From: an uncultured Dorea sp. | GTDB lineage: Bacteria > Bacillota > Clostridia > Lachnospirales > Lachnospiraceae | Direction of reading: 5' to 3' | Assembly (NCBI GenBank): GCA_910584615.1 | Contig: CAJUAM010000023.1 | Span: 1 to 55,228 of the forward strand | Length of the DNA stretch: 55,228 bases | Shown here: in pieces, positions 1 to 8,164 of the stretch | Layout of the letters: each line of letters begins with the position of its first letter | How positions within the stretch are numbered: the first letter of the stretch is position 1 | Program-made: the position numbers and the translations under genes | The notes under the pieces: model-generated | Seen by the model: only the letters and a program-made list of their open reading frames with translations | What the model was told of the DNA's origin: nothing | The model's database searches: none

Positions 1-18
1 TTCTTGTTTCGGTTCAAG

Positions 19-48
19 ATTGCGAACGAGCTTAGCGAGTTTCGCAAT
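19..48. repeat. Inverted repeat just downstream of cbiM
   Basis: Eight-base perfect arms (ATTGCGAA and TTCGCAAT) flank a 14-base loop, three bases beyond the cbiM stop on the minus strand. It could form a hairpin at the 3' end of the cbiM message. There is no T-run after it on either strand, so an intrinsic terminator is not supported. It may be a processing hairpin or a copy of a dispersed palindrome. Confidence 0.4.
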
Positions 49-51
49 TAC

Positions 52-786
52 CTAATAACCTATTGACTTAAGTTCCGGTTTTGCGAAGGACTCAAGACAG
101 ATTACGATTGCTGTTGTCAGGAGTCCTTCCACAACAGCCAGAGGAAGCTGTGTGGGGGCAAATACACCAAGAAACTTAACGATAGAAATCAGAATGCCGC
201 CTGCTTCTGACGGATGGGCAAGGGCGAGCTGAAAACTTGTTACGCAGTATGTAAACAAATCACCGGCAAAGGCCGCAAGAAATACAGATATCATCCGGCT
301 TAAACCGCATTTTTTACACAGAACATAGATTCCATAGGAAACAAAAGGACCTGCGATTGCCATAGAAAAAATATTGGCTCCCAGAGAGGTCAATCCGCCG
401 TGAGCCAGCAGGATGGCTTGAAAGATCAATACGATAGTGCCTAAAATGCTGACAGAGCAGGGACCGAAAAGGATAGAGCCAAGTCCCGTTCCTGTCATAT
501 GGGAGCAGCTTCCGGTAATGGAAGGAATCTTTAGGGAAGAGATCACAAAGATAAACGCGCCCGACATGGCAAGAAGGGTCAATGCGCGTCGGTTTTCAGC
601 TAACGTTTTTTTTATCTTTATAAAGCCGGCTGCAAGGAATGGAAGACATAAAACTCCCCATGCGATACAGTAGGTAACAGGGAGATAACCTTCCATAATA
701 TGCATTGCATTGGATGTCGGACAGACTCCAAAAGCAACGGAAAATACAAAAACGGCAATAATCAGTTTTTTTTGTTTATGAGTCAT
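52..786 (-). CDS. cbiM: Cobalt ECF transporter membrane component CbiM
   Basis: Substrate-specific membrane component of the energy-coupling-factor cobalt importer, supplying Co2+ for cobalamin synthesis. The 244-residue product starts with a signal-like hydrophobic segment (about residues 8-24). It is followed by MHIMEGYLP, the hallmark N-terminus of mature CbiM/NikM, whose His at mature position 2 helps bind the metal. Further conserved stretches are SCSHMTGTGLG and the HGGLTSLGAN loop; about six to seven membrane helices are visible. The start at 786 is chosen because AGGAGGCG lies just upstream; a longer frame to 846 would begin at the predicted transcription start. CbiN, CbiQ and CbiO would be expected to the left, outside the window. 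It fits the cob/cbi genes at 50.7-53.9 kb. Confidence 0.93.
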   Translation of the reverse strand: MTHKQKKLIIAVFVFSVAFGVCPTSNAMHIMEGYLPVTYCIAWGVLCLPFLAAGFIKIKKTLAENRRALTLLAMSGAFIFVISSLKIPSITGSCSHMTGTGLGSILFGPCSVSILGTIVLIFQAILLAHGGLTSLGANIFSMAIAGPFVSYGIYVLCKKCGLSRMISVFLAAFAGDLFTYCVTSFQLALAHPSEAGGILISIVKFLGVFAPTQLPLAVVEGLLTTAIVICLESFAKPELKSIGY

Positions 787-848
787 TATAAACGCCTCCT
801 GTGAATGAAAGTATGATAAAGCATCTTGTATGCGTTTAACCTTCAATT

Positions 849-877
849 ATCATACAGCAGGTAATAAAGAGTGTCAA
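849..877 (-). promoter_or_regulatory. Sigma-A promoter of cbiM
   Basis: Read on the minus strand: TTGACA, a 17-base spacer, then TATGAT. The predicted start near 842 leaves only about 55 bases before the cbiM start codon. That is too little for a cobalamin riboswitch, which often precedes this gene. Confidence 0.7.
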
Positions 878-939
878 TTTGTTTTGGACAGAAAGGCGCA
901 AAAGGAAATACAAAAGTTTCTGGTTAGATCAGGAGCAGC

Positions 940-967
940 TTGTAAATTTTGCAGGATGTGTTAAACT
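940..967 (+). promoter_or_regulatory. Possible promoter of the siroheme/heme gene run
   Basis: TTGTAA, a 16-base spacer and TAAACT lie 27 bases before the precorrin-2 dehydrogenase start. The boxes are only moderately close to consensus, so this is a weak call based on position and spacing. Confidence 0.35.
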
Positions 968-993
968 GTTAGGGTGGCAGGAAAGGATGGGAT

Positions 994-1482
994 ATGATGG
1001 GCGGGAGAAAACCATATTTTCCAATGTTCGTAGATATATCAGGGAAAAAGATCATTGTGGCAGGCGGAGGAAGGATTGCGGAAAGAAGGGTGGATACGCT
1101 CCTTAAGTTTGCTGACAATATTACAGTAATCGCGCCAAAGGTGACGGAGAGGATCCGGAAAAAGGCAGAGGAAGGGAAATTGTGCTGGATCAAAGAGTCT
1201 TTCAGAGAGGATATGAAGAACAGATTATTGGATGCCGACATGGTACTTGCTGCTACGAATGACATTGCATGTAATGAACAGATTATGCGCATCTGCAATC
1301 AGCGGGGAATACCAGTGAATGTGTCTCATAAAAAGGAACTGTGCGACTATTATTTTCCGGCGGTCGTGGTGAAGGATTATGTGACAGTAGGTATTACTTC
1401 CGGCGGCCAAAGCCATATGCAGGTAAAAAAAATACGGGAGCAGATTGAAAACGCTCTTTTTACAAAAAATAAAAATTCATAA
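994..1482 (+). CDS. Precorrin-2 dehydrogenase / sirohydrochlorin ferrochelatase-type protein (SirC/Met8/CysG-N family)
   Basis: NAD-dependent oxidation of precorrin-2 to sirohydrochlorin, the step after the methyltransferase CobA encoded downstream. The 162-residue protein has the Rossmann motif VAGGGRIAERR (about residues 21-31) and ATND at the position of the catalytic aspartate. NVSHKKELCDYYFPA is typical of the Met8/CysG-N family. It is a stand-alone domain without the CysG methyltransferase half; that half is supplied by the cobA-hemD fusion at 6.6 kb. Two in-frame ATGs (994, 997) follow AGGAAAGG; either could be used. In an anaerobe the product feeds siroheme and B12. Whether it also chelates metal cannot be read from the sequence. 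Confidence 0.88.
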   Translation: MMGGRKPYFPMFVDISGKKIIVAGGGRIAERRVDTLLKFADNITVIAPKVTERIRKKAEEGKLCWIKESFREDMKNRLLDADMVLAATNDIACNEQIMRICNQRGIPVNVSHKKELCDYYFPAVVVKDYVTVGITSGGQSHMQVKKIREQIENALFTKNKNS

Positions 1483-1508
1483 GGAAGCATAAGTAAGACA
1501 GAGAGGAT

Positions 1509-2405
1509 ATGATGAACAGAGGTATAAGGGTTGGCAGCCGCAAAAGCAGGCTGGCTGTGATTCAGACGGAAGAACTGGTTGCTTATATCAGGCGGCAGTG
1601 CCTGGGATTAGAACCAGAGATTGTGACGATAGAGACTACAGGGGATAAAAGGCTTGATGTGACGCTTGATAAGATTGGCGGCAAAGGATTGTTTGTGAAG
1701 GAGATAGACAAGGCGCTCCTTGCAGGTGAGATTGATCTGGCAGTGCACAGCCTTAAGGATATGCCGATGGAGGAGTCCGAAGTGATTCCTATCGTTAGTT
1801 TTTCCAGGCGTGAAGATGCAAGAGATGTACTTGTGCTCAAGGAAGGGATAAAAGAATGGAACGGGAAAGGAATTATCGGCTGTTCTTCTTTCCGGAGGAG
1901 GATTCAGGCGGAGAAAATTTATCCGCAGGCAAAGTTTCGTACGATACGGGGGAATGTGCTCACCCGTCTTGAAAAGCTTGAAAGCGGTAAATATGATGCG
2001 CTGATTTTGGCGGCGGCAGGATTGAGGCGTCTTGGACTTGAAAATAGAGTTTACCGGTATTTTTCGCCGGAGGAGATACTTCCGGCAGCAGGGCAGGGTA
2101 TTTTGGCGGTTCAGGGAAAGGCGGGGAAAGATTATAGTTTCCTTGACGGATTTGGCATGTATGAGACGGCTATGATCGCAAAAGCGGAGCGGGCATTTGT
2201 ACGCTGCCTTAACGGAGGCTGTTCTTCGCCGGTTGCTGCCTATGCAGAGGTGAATGGTGATACATTAAGCCTGCGGGGGCTTTATTACCGGGAGAAGGAT
2301 TATTTTTTCACGGTTGGAAGTAAGAGCGGTTTTGTACATGAGGCAGAGCAGCTTGGTACATCTCTGGCACAGGAACTGGATGAAAAATATGGAAGCGAAA
2401 TATAG
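1509..2405 (+). CDS. hemC: Hydroxymethylbilane synthase (porphobilinogen deaminase)
   Basis: Polymerises four porphobilinogen units into hydroxymethylbilane. The 298-residue product carries GSRKSRLAVIQTE at the N-terminus, the catalytic-loop motif HSLKDMP, AAAGLRRLGL, and LNGGCSSPVAAYA. The cysteine of that last motif is the attachment site of the dipyrromethane cofactor. It is co-oriented with the dehydrogenase 26 bases upstream, and hemD and hemB follow a few genes later. Start codons at 1509 and 1512 both follow GAGAGG. Length and motifs are normal for the family. Confidence 0.95.
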   Translation: MMNRGIRVGSRKSRLAVIQTEELVAYIRRQCLGLEPEIVTIETTGDKRLDVTLDKIGGKGLFVKEIDKALLAGEIDLAVHSLKDMPMEESEVIPIVSFSRREDARDVLVLKEGIKEWNGKGIIGCSSFRRRIQAEKIYPQAKFRTIRGNVLTRLEKLESGKYDALILAAAGLRRLGLENRVYRYFSPEEILPAAGQGILAVQGKAGKDYSFLDGFGMYETAMIAKAERAFVRCLNGGCSSPVAAYAEVNGDTLSLRGLYYREKDYFFTVGSKSGFVHEAEQLGTSLAQELDEKYGSEI

Positions 2406-2433
2406 ATATGGCAAGGAAACTTTTTAGTGTCTC

Positions 2434-3159
2434 ATGGATTTTGGAAAGAAGGTGGAGAATGTGGAGAGGGAAGATGTGATACGGTATGTCCGGGGGAAAT
2501 TATTTGAACTTCAGGATCTTGAATACAGAGATTTCCATGCGAAGCTTATGCCTACTGTATCTAAAAATAGTGTGATTGGAGTAAGGACACCTGCTCTTCG
2601 GAAATTTGCGAAAGAATTTGGGATGACGGAAGGATCGGAAGTGTTTTTAGGACAGCTGCCCCATGAATACTATGAGGAGAATAACCTTCATGGATTTCTG
2701 ATCGCAGGAATGAAGGAGTATGACCGGTGCATAAGGGAGTTGGACAGATTTCTGCCTTATGTTGATAATTGGGCGACCTGTGATCTGATGTCGCCGAAGG
2801 TATTAAAAAAGGATTTGCCGAGGCTGCTTCAAAAGGTCAGAGAATGGATAGCTTCAGACCATACATATGTGATCCGTTTTGGGATTGGGATGCTTATGAG
2901 CTTTTATCTGGATGATAAATTTGAATTGGAATACCCAAAGATGGTGTCAGAGATCCGTTCAGAAGAGTATTATGTAAAGATGATGATCGCATGGTATTTC
3001 GCGACAGCGCTTGCCAAGCAGTATGACGTGGTGCTTCCATTTATTGAGAACAGGTGTCTTGAAAAATGGACACATAACAAGGCGATCCAAAAGGCGGTAG
3101 AGAGCTGTCGGGTTACTGATGATCAGAAAGCATATCTGAAGACATTAAAGATAAAGTAA
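2434..3159 (+). CDS. AlkD-like DNA alkylation repair protein
   Basis: Member of the HEAT-like-repeat DNA glycosylase family that removes bulky N-alkylated bases. The recognised features are RDFHAKLMPTV, VIGVRTPALRKFAKEF, the central DNWATCDLMSPK (WATCD is an AlkD-type signature), and HTYVIRFGIGMLMSF. The 241-residue length is normal. The start is uncertain: the ATG at 2434 has a poor ribosome site, whereas GTG codons about 6 and 9 codons in follow GAAAGAAGG, closer to the usual N-terminus. It sits inside the tetrapyrrole run with no evident functional tie. Substrate range within the family is unknown. Confidence 0.85.
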   Translation: MDFGKKVENVEREDVIRYVRGKLFELQDLEYRDFHAKLMPTVSKNSVIGVRTPALRKFAKEFGMTEGSEVFLGQLPHEYYEENNLHGFLIAGMKEYDRCIRELDRFLPYVDNWATCDLMSPKVLKKDLPRLLQKVREWIASDHTYVIRFGIGMLMSFYLDDKFELEYPKMVSEIRSEEYYVKMMIAWYFATALAKQYDVVLPFIENRCLEKWTHNKAIQKAVESCRVTDDQKAYLKTLKIK

Positions 3160-3306
3160 AGCCCGGATAACGGCATAGGCAACTGCCGGTTGACAAATTG
3201 ACGGGTGCGATTTCTAGTATGTAACTGCAAAAATGTGTATCCTAAGTTCATGAAATGCAAAAGATATACCAAAGCAGAGCAAACTAAGAAAGAGGAGGAA
3301 CTACAT

Positions 3307-4308
3307 ATGATCTTAGCAGACAAAATAATTATGCTCAGGAAAAAGAACGGATGGTCACAGGAGGAACTGGCAGATAAACTAAATGTCACAAGACAGTCTG
3401 TATCCAAATGGGAGGGCGCCCAGTCCGTACCGGATTTGAATAAGATTCTGATGATGAGCCGGGTTTTTGAAGTCAGCACAGATTATCTTTTGAAGGATGA
3501 ACTGGAGGAGGCGGATGGGACACAGGGAACAGAAGTTTCAGTGACTGGGGATTTTGAGGAGAGCATTCCGGTACGCCGGGTTTCGATGGAAGAGGCAAGA
3601 GCTTTTTTGGATATTAAGAAGAAGCTGGCAGGAAAGATTGCCTTTGCAGTGTCTTTGTGTATTGTGTCGCCGGTATGTTTGATATTGTTAGCCGCTGCAC
3701 AGGATACAGGAAAGATATTGATTTCGGAAAATATGGCTGCGGGAATCGGACTTCTTATATTACTTTTGATTATAGCGACTGCAGTTGCGATCTTTATTTT
3801 CTGTGATATGCAGACGAATCAGTATGAATATCTTGATAAAATAAAAATTGAAACGGATTACGGTGTGATTGGGATGGTGAAGGATCAGAAAAGCCAATAT
3901 CAGGGAACATACACACTCTATCATATTATCGGGACCTGCTGCTGTATACTGGCGGCAACTCCGCTCTTTGCCATGATGATATTTACTGAGGAAGATTTTA
4001 TGCTGACAATAGCGCTCTGCGTGCTGCTCATTGTCGTGTCGGTCGGTGTTTACTTTTTTGTAATTGCAGGGATACGCTGGGAAAGTATGCAGAAGCTTTT
4101 GCAGGAGGGAGACTACACGATAGACAATAAGAAGAGCGAAACGGCGTTCGAACCTGTCTGTAAGGTATACTGGCTCATTGTCACAGCGATATACTTAGGC
4201 TGCAGTTTCTACACAGAGGCGTGGGAGATAAGCTGGATCGTCTGGCCGGTGGCCGGTGTGCTGTTTGCTGCGGTCAAAGTGATTTATGTGGCATCAAAAA
4301 GGAAATAA
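3307..4308 (+). CDS. XRE-family HTH regulator with membrane-spanning C-terminal domain
   Basis: The first 65 residues form a Cro/C1-type helix-turn-helix (WSQEELADKLNVTRQSVSKWE). A linker of about 40 residues follows, then about four hydrophobic segments, so the regulator is likely membrane-anchored. The start at 3307 follows GAGGAGGAAC; the frame extends upstream to 3205 but without a ribosome site. A TTGAC-containing stretch at 3190-3205 may hold its promoter, but the boxes are imperfect. This architecture is common in Firmicutes and often senses an unknown membrane signal. The stop is 16 bases before the next start, suggesting co-transcription with the peptidase E-RsmH fusion. Confidence 0.85.
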   Translation: MILADKIIMLRKKNGWSQEELADKLNVTRQSVSKWEGAQSVPDLNKILMMSRVFEVSTDYLLKDELEEADGTQGTEVSVTGDFEESIPVRRVSMEEARAFLDIKKKLAGKIAFAVSLCIVSPVCLILLAAAQDTGKILISENMAAGIGLLILLLIIATAVAIFIFCDMQTNQYEYLDKIKIETDYGVIGMVKDQKSQYQGTYTLYHIIGTCCCILAATPLFAMMIFTEEDFMLTIALCVLLIVVSVGVYFFVIAGIRWESMQKLLQEGDYTIDNKKSETAFEPVCKVYWLIVTAIYLGCSFYTEAWEISWIVWPVAGVLFAAVKVIYVASKRK

Positions 4309-4324
4309 AACACAGGAGGGAATT

Positions 4325-6103
4325 ATGATCTTATACCTTACAAGCAGTCCTGTTGGTTCTTACAAGGCGAAGGGGGCACCCGCCTATAAAGGATTAAACC
4401 CTGAAAATGATCTGGTTAAAAATCTCACGGCAGACTGGAAAGATAAAGCGCGCTGCCTATTTATCTGCGCTGATCCGGATGCCTGCATGTCAAATAACGA
4501 GATGCGGTTCTTTTTTGAAAAGACGATAAAGGAGAGCGGCCTTTCTGTTTCGGAATTTGATCTGTGCGACAACCGTAACGCAAAGGAGATTGTGGAAAAG
4601 ATTCATTCTTATGACATGATAATGTTGGGAGGCGGGCATGTGCCGACGCAGAATAAATTTTTTCGCAGGATCGGACTTATGCAGGCAATGAAGGGATTTG
4701 ACGGAATTGTGATAGGTATCAGCGCTGGTACGATGAACTGTGCAGAAACAGTATATGCCCAGCCAGAGATGCCAGGAGAAAGTATCAGCAGGATATATGA
4801 GAGGTTTTTGGAAGGACTGGGACTGACCCGGTGTAATGTGCTGCCTCATTATCAGGCGGTGAAAAATGATATGCTGGATGGAAAACGTCTGATGGAAGAC
4901 ATCACTTATCCGGACAGTGTGGGACAAAAGTTTTATGCGCTGCCGGACGGAAGTTATATTTTACAAAAGGATGGAACGGTTACAGTTTATGGAGAAGCAT
5001 ATCTTGTGGCAGAGAGAAAGGCAGAAAAAATCTGTTCTGACGGGGAAAGTCTTCTGATCTATAAGAGGAGGCAGAGATATAAAGGTACACATCCAAGAAG
5101 ATTTGAGGAGAAATATAAGGAGCATGAACCGGAAAAATATGCAGATACTATAGAGAAGGTTATCAGCAAAGGAAGTACTCCGGCGGGAATGCACATTTCT
5201 ATCTGTGTAAAGGAAATACTGGAAGTTTTGAAAATCCAGCCGGGTCAGAAAGGGCTGGATGCGACGCTTGGATATGGCGGACATACGAGGAAGATGTTGG
5301 AATGCTTAAAAGGGAAGGGGCATATGTATGGGCTGGATGTGGATCCGATTGAGATAAAAAAGACGAAGGAACGTCTTAGTTCTCTTGGGTATGGAGAGGA
5401 TATACTGACGGTACTATGGGAGAATTTTTCAGAGATTGCCCGGATAGGCAGAGAATACGGGCCATTTGATTTTATACTGGCAGATCTGGGGGTATCTTCC
5501 ATGCAGATTGATGATCCGAAACGTGGGTTCTCTTATAAAACAGAAGGCCCTTTAGATCTGCGTCTGAACCCTGAGAAGGGAGTGATGGCCGCAGAGCGTT
5601 TACTTGAACTCAGTGAAGAGGAACTTGCAGGTATGTTTGCGGAAAATTCAGATGAGCCGTACGCTGTTGAGATTGCAAAGGAGATTGTAAAGAGACTGAG
5701 AAACGGGAAAAAGATTGAGACCACAACGCAGCTGAAAGAGGCGGTTGAGGCGGCACTTTGCTTTTTACCGGAAGATGAGAAAAAGCTGAAAGTAGTTAAA
5801 AAGACATGCCAGCGGGTTTTTCAGGCGCTTCGCATTGATGTGAACAGCGAGTTTGAAGTACTTGAGGCTCTGCTTGAAGGGCTGCCTGAAGCTTTAGCGC
5901 CTGGCGGCAGGGCAGCGATCCTTACTTTTCACTCTGGAGAGGACAGGATGGTGAAAAAAGCTTTCAAGCAGTTTTATAAAGAAGGAATCTTTTGTGAGAT
6001 CGCGCAGGATGTTGTTCGTCCGTCAGCGGAAGAATGCAGGAAAAATAAAAGAGCAAGTTCAGCTAAACTGCGGTGGGCAGTGCGAAGTGAGATTACAGAT
6101 TAA
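4325..6103 (+). CDS. Fusion of peptidase E (S51)-like domain and RsmH-like rRNA methyltransferase
   Basis: One uninterrupted 592-residue frame with two unrelated domains. Residues 1 to about 235 resemble the S51 peptidase E / class I amidotransferase-like fold, with GISAGTMN carrying the nucleophile (Ser133) and LGGGHVPTQ before it. From about residue 250 it is an RsmH (MraW)-type SAM methyltransferase: DATLGYGGHT, LADLGVSSMQID, RVFQALRIDVN and LTFHSGEDRMVK match the 16S rRNA m4C1402 family. The methyltransferase half has a lineage-type lead-in (HPRRFEEKYKE, then ISKGSTPAGMHIS) and is probably a paralogue of the cell-division-cluster RsmH. The start at 4325 follows AGGAGGG. AAGAGGAGG occurs at the domain junction, but no in-frame start codon follows it closely, so a single fused product is favoured. 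Confidence 0.85.
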   Translation: MILYLTSSPVGSYKAKGAPAYKGLNPENDLVKNLTADWKDKARCLFICADPDACMSNNEMRFFFEKTIKESGLSVSEFDLCDNRNAKEIVEKIHSYDMIMLGGGHVPTQNKFFRRIGLMQAMKGFDGIVIGISAGTMNCAETVYAQPEMPGESISRIYERFLEGLGLTRCNVLPHYQAVKNDMLDGKRLMEDITYPDSVGQKFYALPDGSYILQKDGTVTVYGEAYLVAERKAEKICSDGESLLIYKRRQRYKGTHPRRFEEKYKEHEPEKYADTIEKVISKGSTPAGMHISICVKEILEVLKIQPGQKGLDATLGYGGHTRKMLECLKGKGHMYGLDVDPIEIKKTKERLSSLGYGEDILTVLWENFSEIARIGREYGPFDFILADLGVSSMQIDDPKRGFSYKTEGPLDLRLNPEKGVMAAERLLELSEEELAGMFAENSDEPYAVEIAKEIVKRLRNGKKIETTTQLKEAVEAALCFLPEDEKKLKVVKKTCQRVFQALRIDVNSEFEVLEALLEGLPEALAPGGRAAILTFHSGEDRMVKKAFKQFYKEGIFCEIAQDVVRPSAEECRKNKRASSAKLRWAVRSEITD

Positions 6104-6117
6104 CCGGGAGGTTTTAT

Positions 6118-6594
6118 ATGGGAGCGGAGAGCAGGAAGGTGTCAGATTCTTTGGTAGAGACTGTGCATATTGTACGTCCAAATCATCTGAACAATTCCGG
6201 AAGATTGTTCGGAGGGATCCTGATGCAGTGGATTGACGAGGTGGCGGCGTTGGCAGCAAAAAGGCACTGCCGGAAAAATGTTACGACAGTATCAGTGGAT
6301 AACCTTCATTTTATCAAGGGGGCCTATCCGAAAGATGATATCGTGATCAGAGGAAAGGTTACACATGTAGGAAACACTTCTATGGAAGTGAAGGTGGATA
6401 CTTATGTGGAGGACGAAAACGGAAAACGTACGCTGATCAATCGGGCTTACCTTACGGAAGTTGCGTTGGGACATGATGACAAACCCATAAGGGTTCCAAG
6501 GCTCTTTTTGGAGACAGAAGAAGAGAAAGAAGAATGGATAAAGGCAGAAAAGCGAAGAGAACTCCGGAAGATCCAGAAAGAGGGAGGTTTTTAG
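6118..6594 (+). CDS. Hotdog-fold acyl-CoA thioesterase
   Basis: Acyl-CoA hydrolase of the YciA/BFIT-like group. The hotdog core shows NNSGRLFGGILMQWIDEVAALAA (quoted here as the GRLFGG and QWIDEVA motifs), followed by VDNLHFIKGAYPKDD and VEVKVDTYVE-like strands. The 158 residues end in a charged helix. The start follows GGGAGG. Its stop codon abuts the ATG of the next gene, and the cobA-hemD ribosome site lies inside its last codons, so the two are translationally coupled. The physiological acyl-CoA is unknown. Confidence 0.87.
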   Translation: MGAESRKVSDSLVETVHIVRPNHLNNSGRLFGGILMQWIDEVAALAAKRHCRKNVTTVSVDNLHFIKGAYPKDDIVIRGKVTHVGNTSMEVKVDTYVEDENGKRTLINRAYLTEVALGHDDKPIRVPRLFLETEEEKEEWIKAEKRRELRKIQKEGGF

Positions 6595-8091
6595 ATGACA
6601 GGGAAAGTGTGGCTTGTGGGAGCCGGGCCGGGGGATCTTGGACTAATGACTGTAAAGGGAAAGATTCTTCTTAAAGAAGCTGATGTTATCATATATGACC
6701 ATCTCGTAGGAAATGAAATTCTTTCTTCTTTGGATGATAGTAAGAAACTAATAAACGTGGGGAAGCTTGCAGGACATCATCCAATCCCCCAGGAGAAGAT
6801 CAACCAGATTCTTGTTGAAGAAGCGAAAAAGGGACAAAAGGTTGTGAGGCTGAAAGGAGGCGATCCGTTTCTGTTTGGACGGGGCGGGGAAGAACTGGTG
6901 GAATTAAAAAGGTGTAATGTCCCATTTGAAGTGGTTCCGGGAGTCACATCTTCTCTTGCAGTACCGGCTTATAACGGGATACCGGTTACGCATAGAGATA
7001 TTGCATCTTCGGTACATATCATTACCGGACATAAGAAACAGGAACAGGAGGATGATATGGACTATGAGGCACTGGTGCGTACAGGCGGAACTTTAGTGTT
7101 TCTCATGGGGGTTGCGGCGCTTCCGGATATCAGAAAGAAGCTTTTGAAATCTGGGATGAGCCCGGACCTGCCTGCGGCCATCCTTCAGGAGGGCACGACT
7201 GCAGGACAAAAGAGGGTATCTGCAACTCTGGGTGATCTGGAAGAAAAAGCAAAAGAGGCAAAGATTTCTCCTCCGGCAATTATCATAGTGGGGAAGGTGT
7301 GCGGGCTTTCAGATATTCTTTCATGGAGGGAGGAACTGCCGCTTTTTGGAATGAGGATCGTTCTGACCCGTCCAAGGGCGCTCATATCATCTCTGGCAGA
7401 GAGACTTAGATCTTTAGGGGCGGAAGTATTGGAGCTACCGGCTATTGATACTGTTCCGGCGGAGAAAAACGAAAGACTGCCGCAATGTTTTATGCAGATA
7501 GGCATATATGACTGGATCGTATTTACAAGCCAGACTGGTGTTCACATATTTTTTGAGCAGGCGAAGCGTGAGAAGTTTGATATCCGAAAACTTTCGGGGG
7601 TAAAATTTGCGGTTATCGGAGAGGGAACAAAAGCTGCGCTAAGTGAAAGGGGAATCTATGCAGAGCTGATTCCAGAAGTTTTTGACGGGGAGTCCCTCGG
7701 TCATGCCCTGGCAGATCAGGAAATCAGGGGAAGACATATTCTGATTCCGCGTGCTGAAAAAGGAAATGAACTGTTAGTTCCTATTTTAGAAGAGGCAGGC
7801 GCTCTTGTGGAGGAGATAGCAGTTTACAGGACTGTGTATCATGCGGGCAAAGCAGTTTCGGTAAAAGAGGAGATGGAAAAGGGAAAGATAGATATTGTCG
7901 TATTTACCAGCAGTTCTACAGTAGAGGGTTTTTCCGCGGCTACAAAGGGAATGGATCATTCAAAGATCAGGGCGGCCTGTATTGGCAGACAGACTGCTGA
8001 GACAGCAGCCAGATATAATATGAAGTGCTTTACTGCCCCCAAAGCTACTCTGGACGCTTTGACTGAACTGATTTTGGATATGAGGTCATGA
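6595..8091 (+). CDS. cobA-hemD: Uroporphyrinogen-III C-methyltransferase / uroporphyrinogen-III synthase fusion
   Basis: Bifunctional 498-residue enzyme. Residues 1 to about 245 are a SUMT methyltransferase: VWLVGAGPGD at the N-terminus, VRLKGGDPFLFGRGGEE (residues 84-100), and VVPGVTSSLAVPAYNGIPVTHRD in two conserved pieces. From about residue 250 a HemD domain begins (GMRIVLTRPR), with IVFTSQTGV and VVFTSSSTVEGF typical of uroporphyrinogen-III synthase. It closes hydroxymethylbilane to uroporphyrinogen III and methylates it to precorrin-2, feeding the dehydrogenase at 1 kb. This fusion is common in Clostridia. It follows the thioesterase directly and precedes hemB. Confidence 0.94.
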   Translation: MTGKVWLVGAGPGDLGLMTVKGKILLKEADVIIYDHLVGNEILSSLDDSKKLINVGKLAGHHPIPQEKINQILVEEAKKGQKVVRLKGGDPFLFGRGGEELVELKRCNVPFEVVPGVTSSLAVPAYNGIPVTHRDIASSVHIITGHKKQEQEDDMDYEALVRTGGTLVFLMGVAALPDIRKKLLKSGMSPDLPAAILQEGTTAGQKRVSATLGDLEEKAKEAKISPPAIIIVGKVCGLSDILSWREELPLFGMRIVLTRPRALISSLAERLRSLGAEVLELPAIDTVPAEKNERLPQCFMQIGIYDWIVFTSQTGVHIFFEQAKREKFDIRKLSGVKFAVIGEGTKAALSERGIYAELIPEVFDGESLGHALADQEIRGRHILIPRAEKGNELLVPILEEAGALVEEIAVYRTVYHAGKAVSVKEEMEKGKIDIVVFTSSSTVEGFSAATKGMDHSKIRAACIGRQTAETAARYNMKCFTAPKATLDALTELILDMRS

Positions 8092-8164
8092 CGGCAATAA
8101 GAATATAATGGAAAATGAGGAGACAGGACGGCAAAGATACTTGCTCAGAAAGGATACAAAATTT

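Noticed and set aside
850..993. Possible cobalamin riboswitch between cbiM and the dehydrogenase
   Set aside because: The region is too short and lacks a B12-box-like sequence; convincing promoter elements occupy it instead.
879..1106. Frame of 75 codons upstream of and across the precorrin-2 dehydrogenase start
   Set aside because: No ribosome site, no recognisable domain, and it overlaps a confident gene in another frame.
3160..3200. Hairpin AACGGCA...TGCCGGTT after the AlkD-like gene as a terminator
   Set aside because: The stem is short and bulged and no T-run follows.
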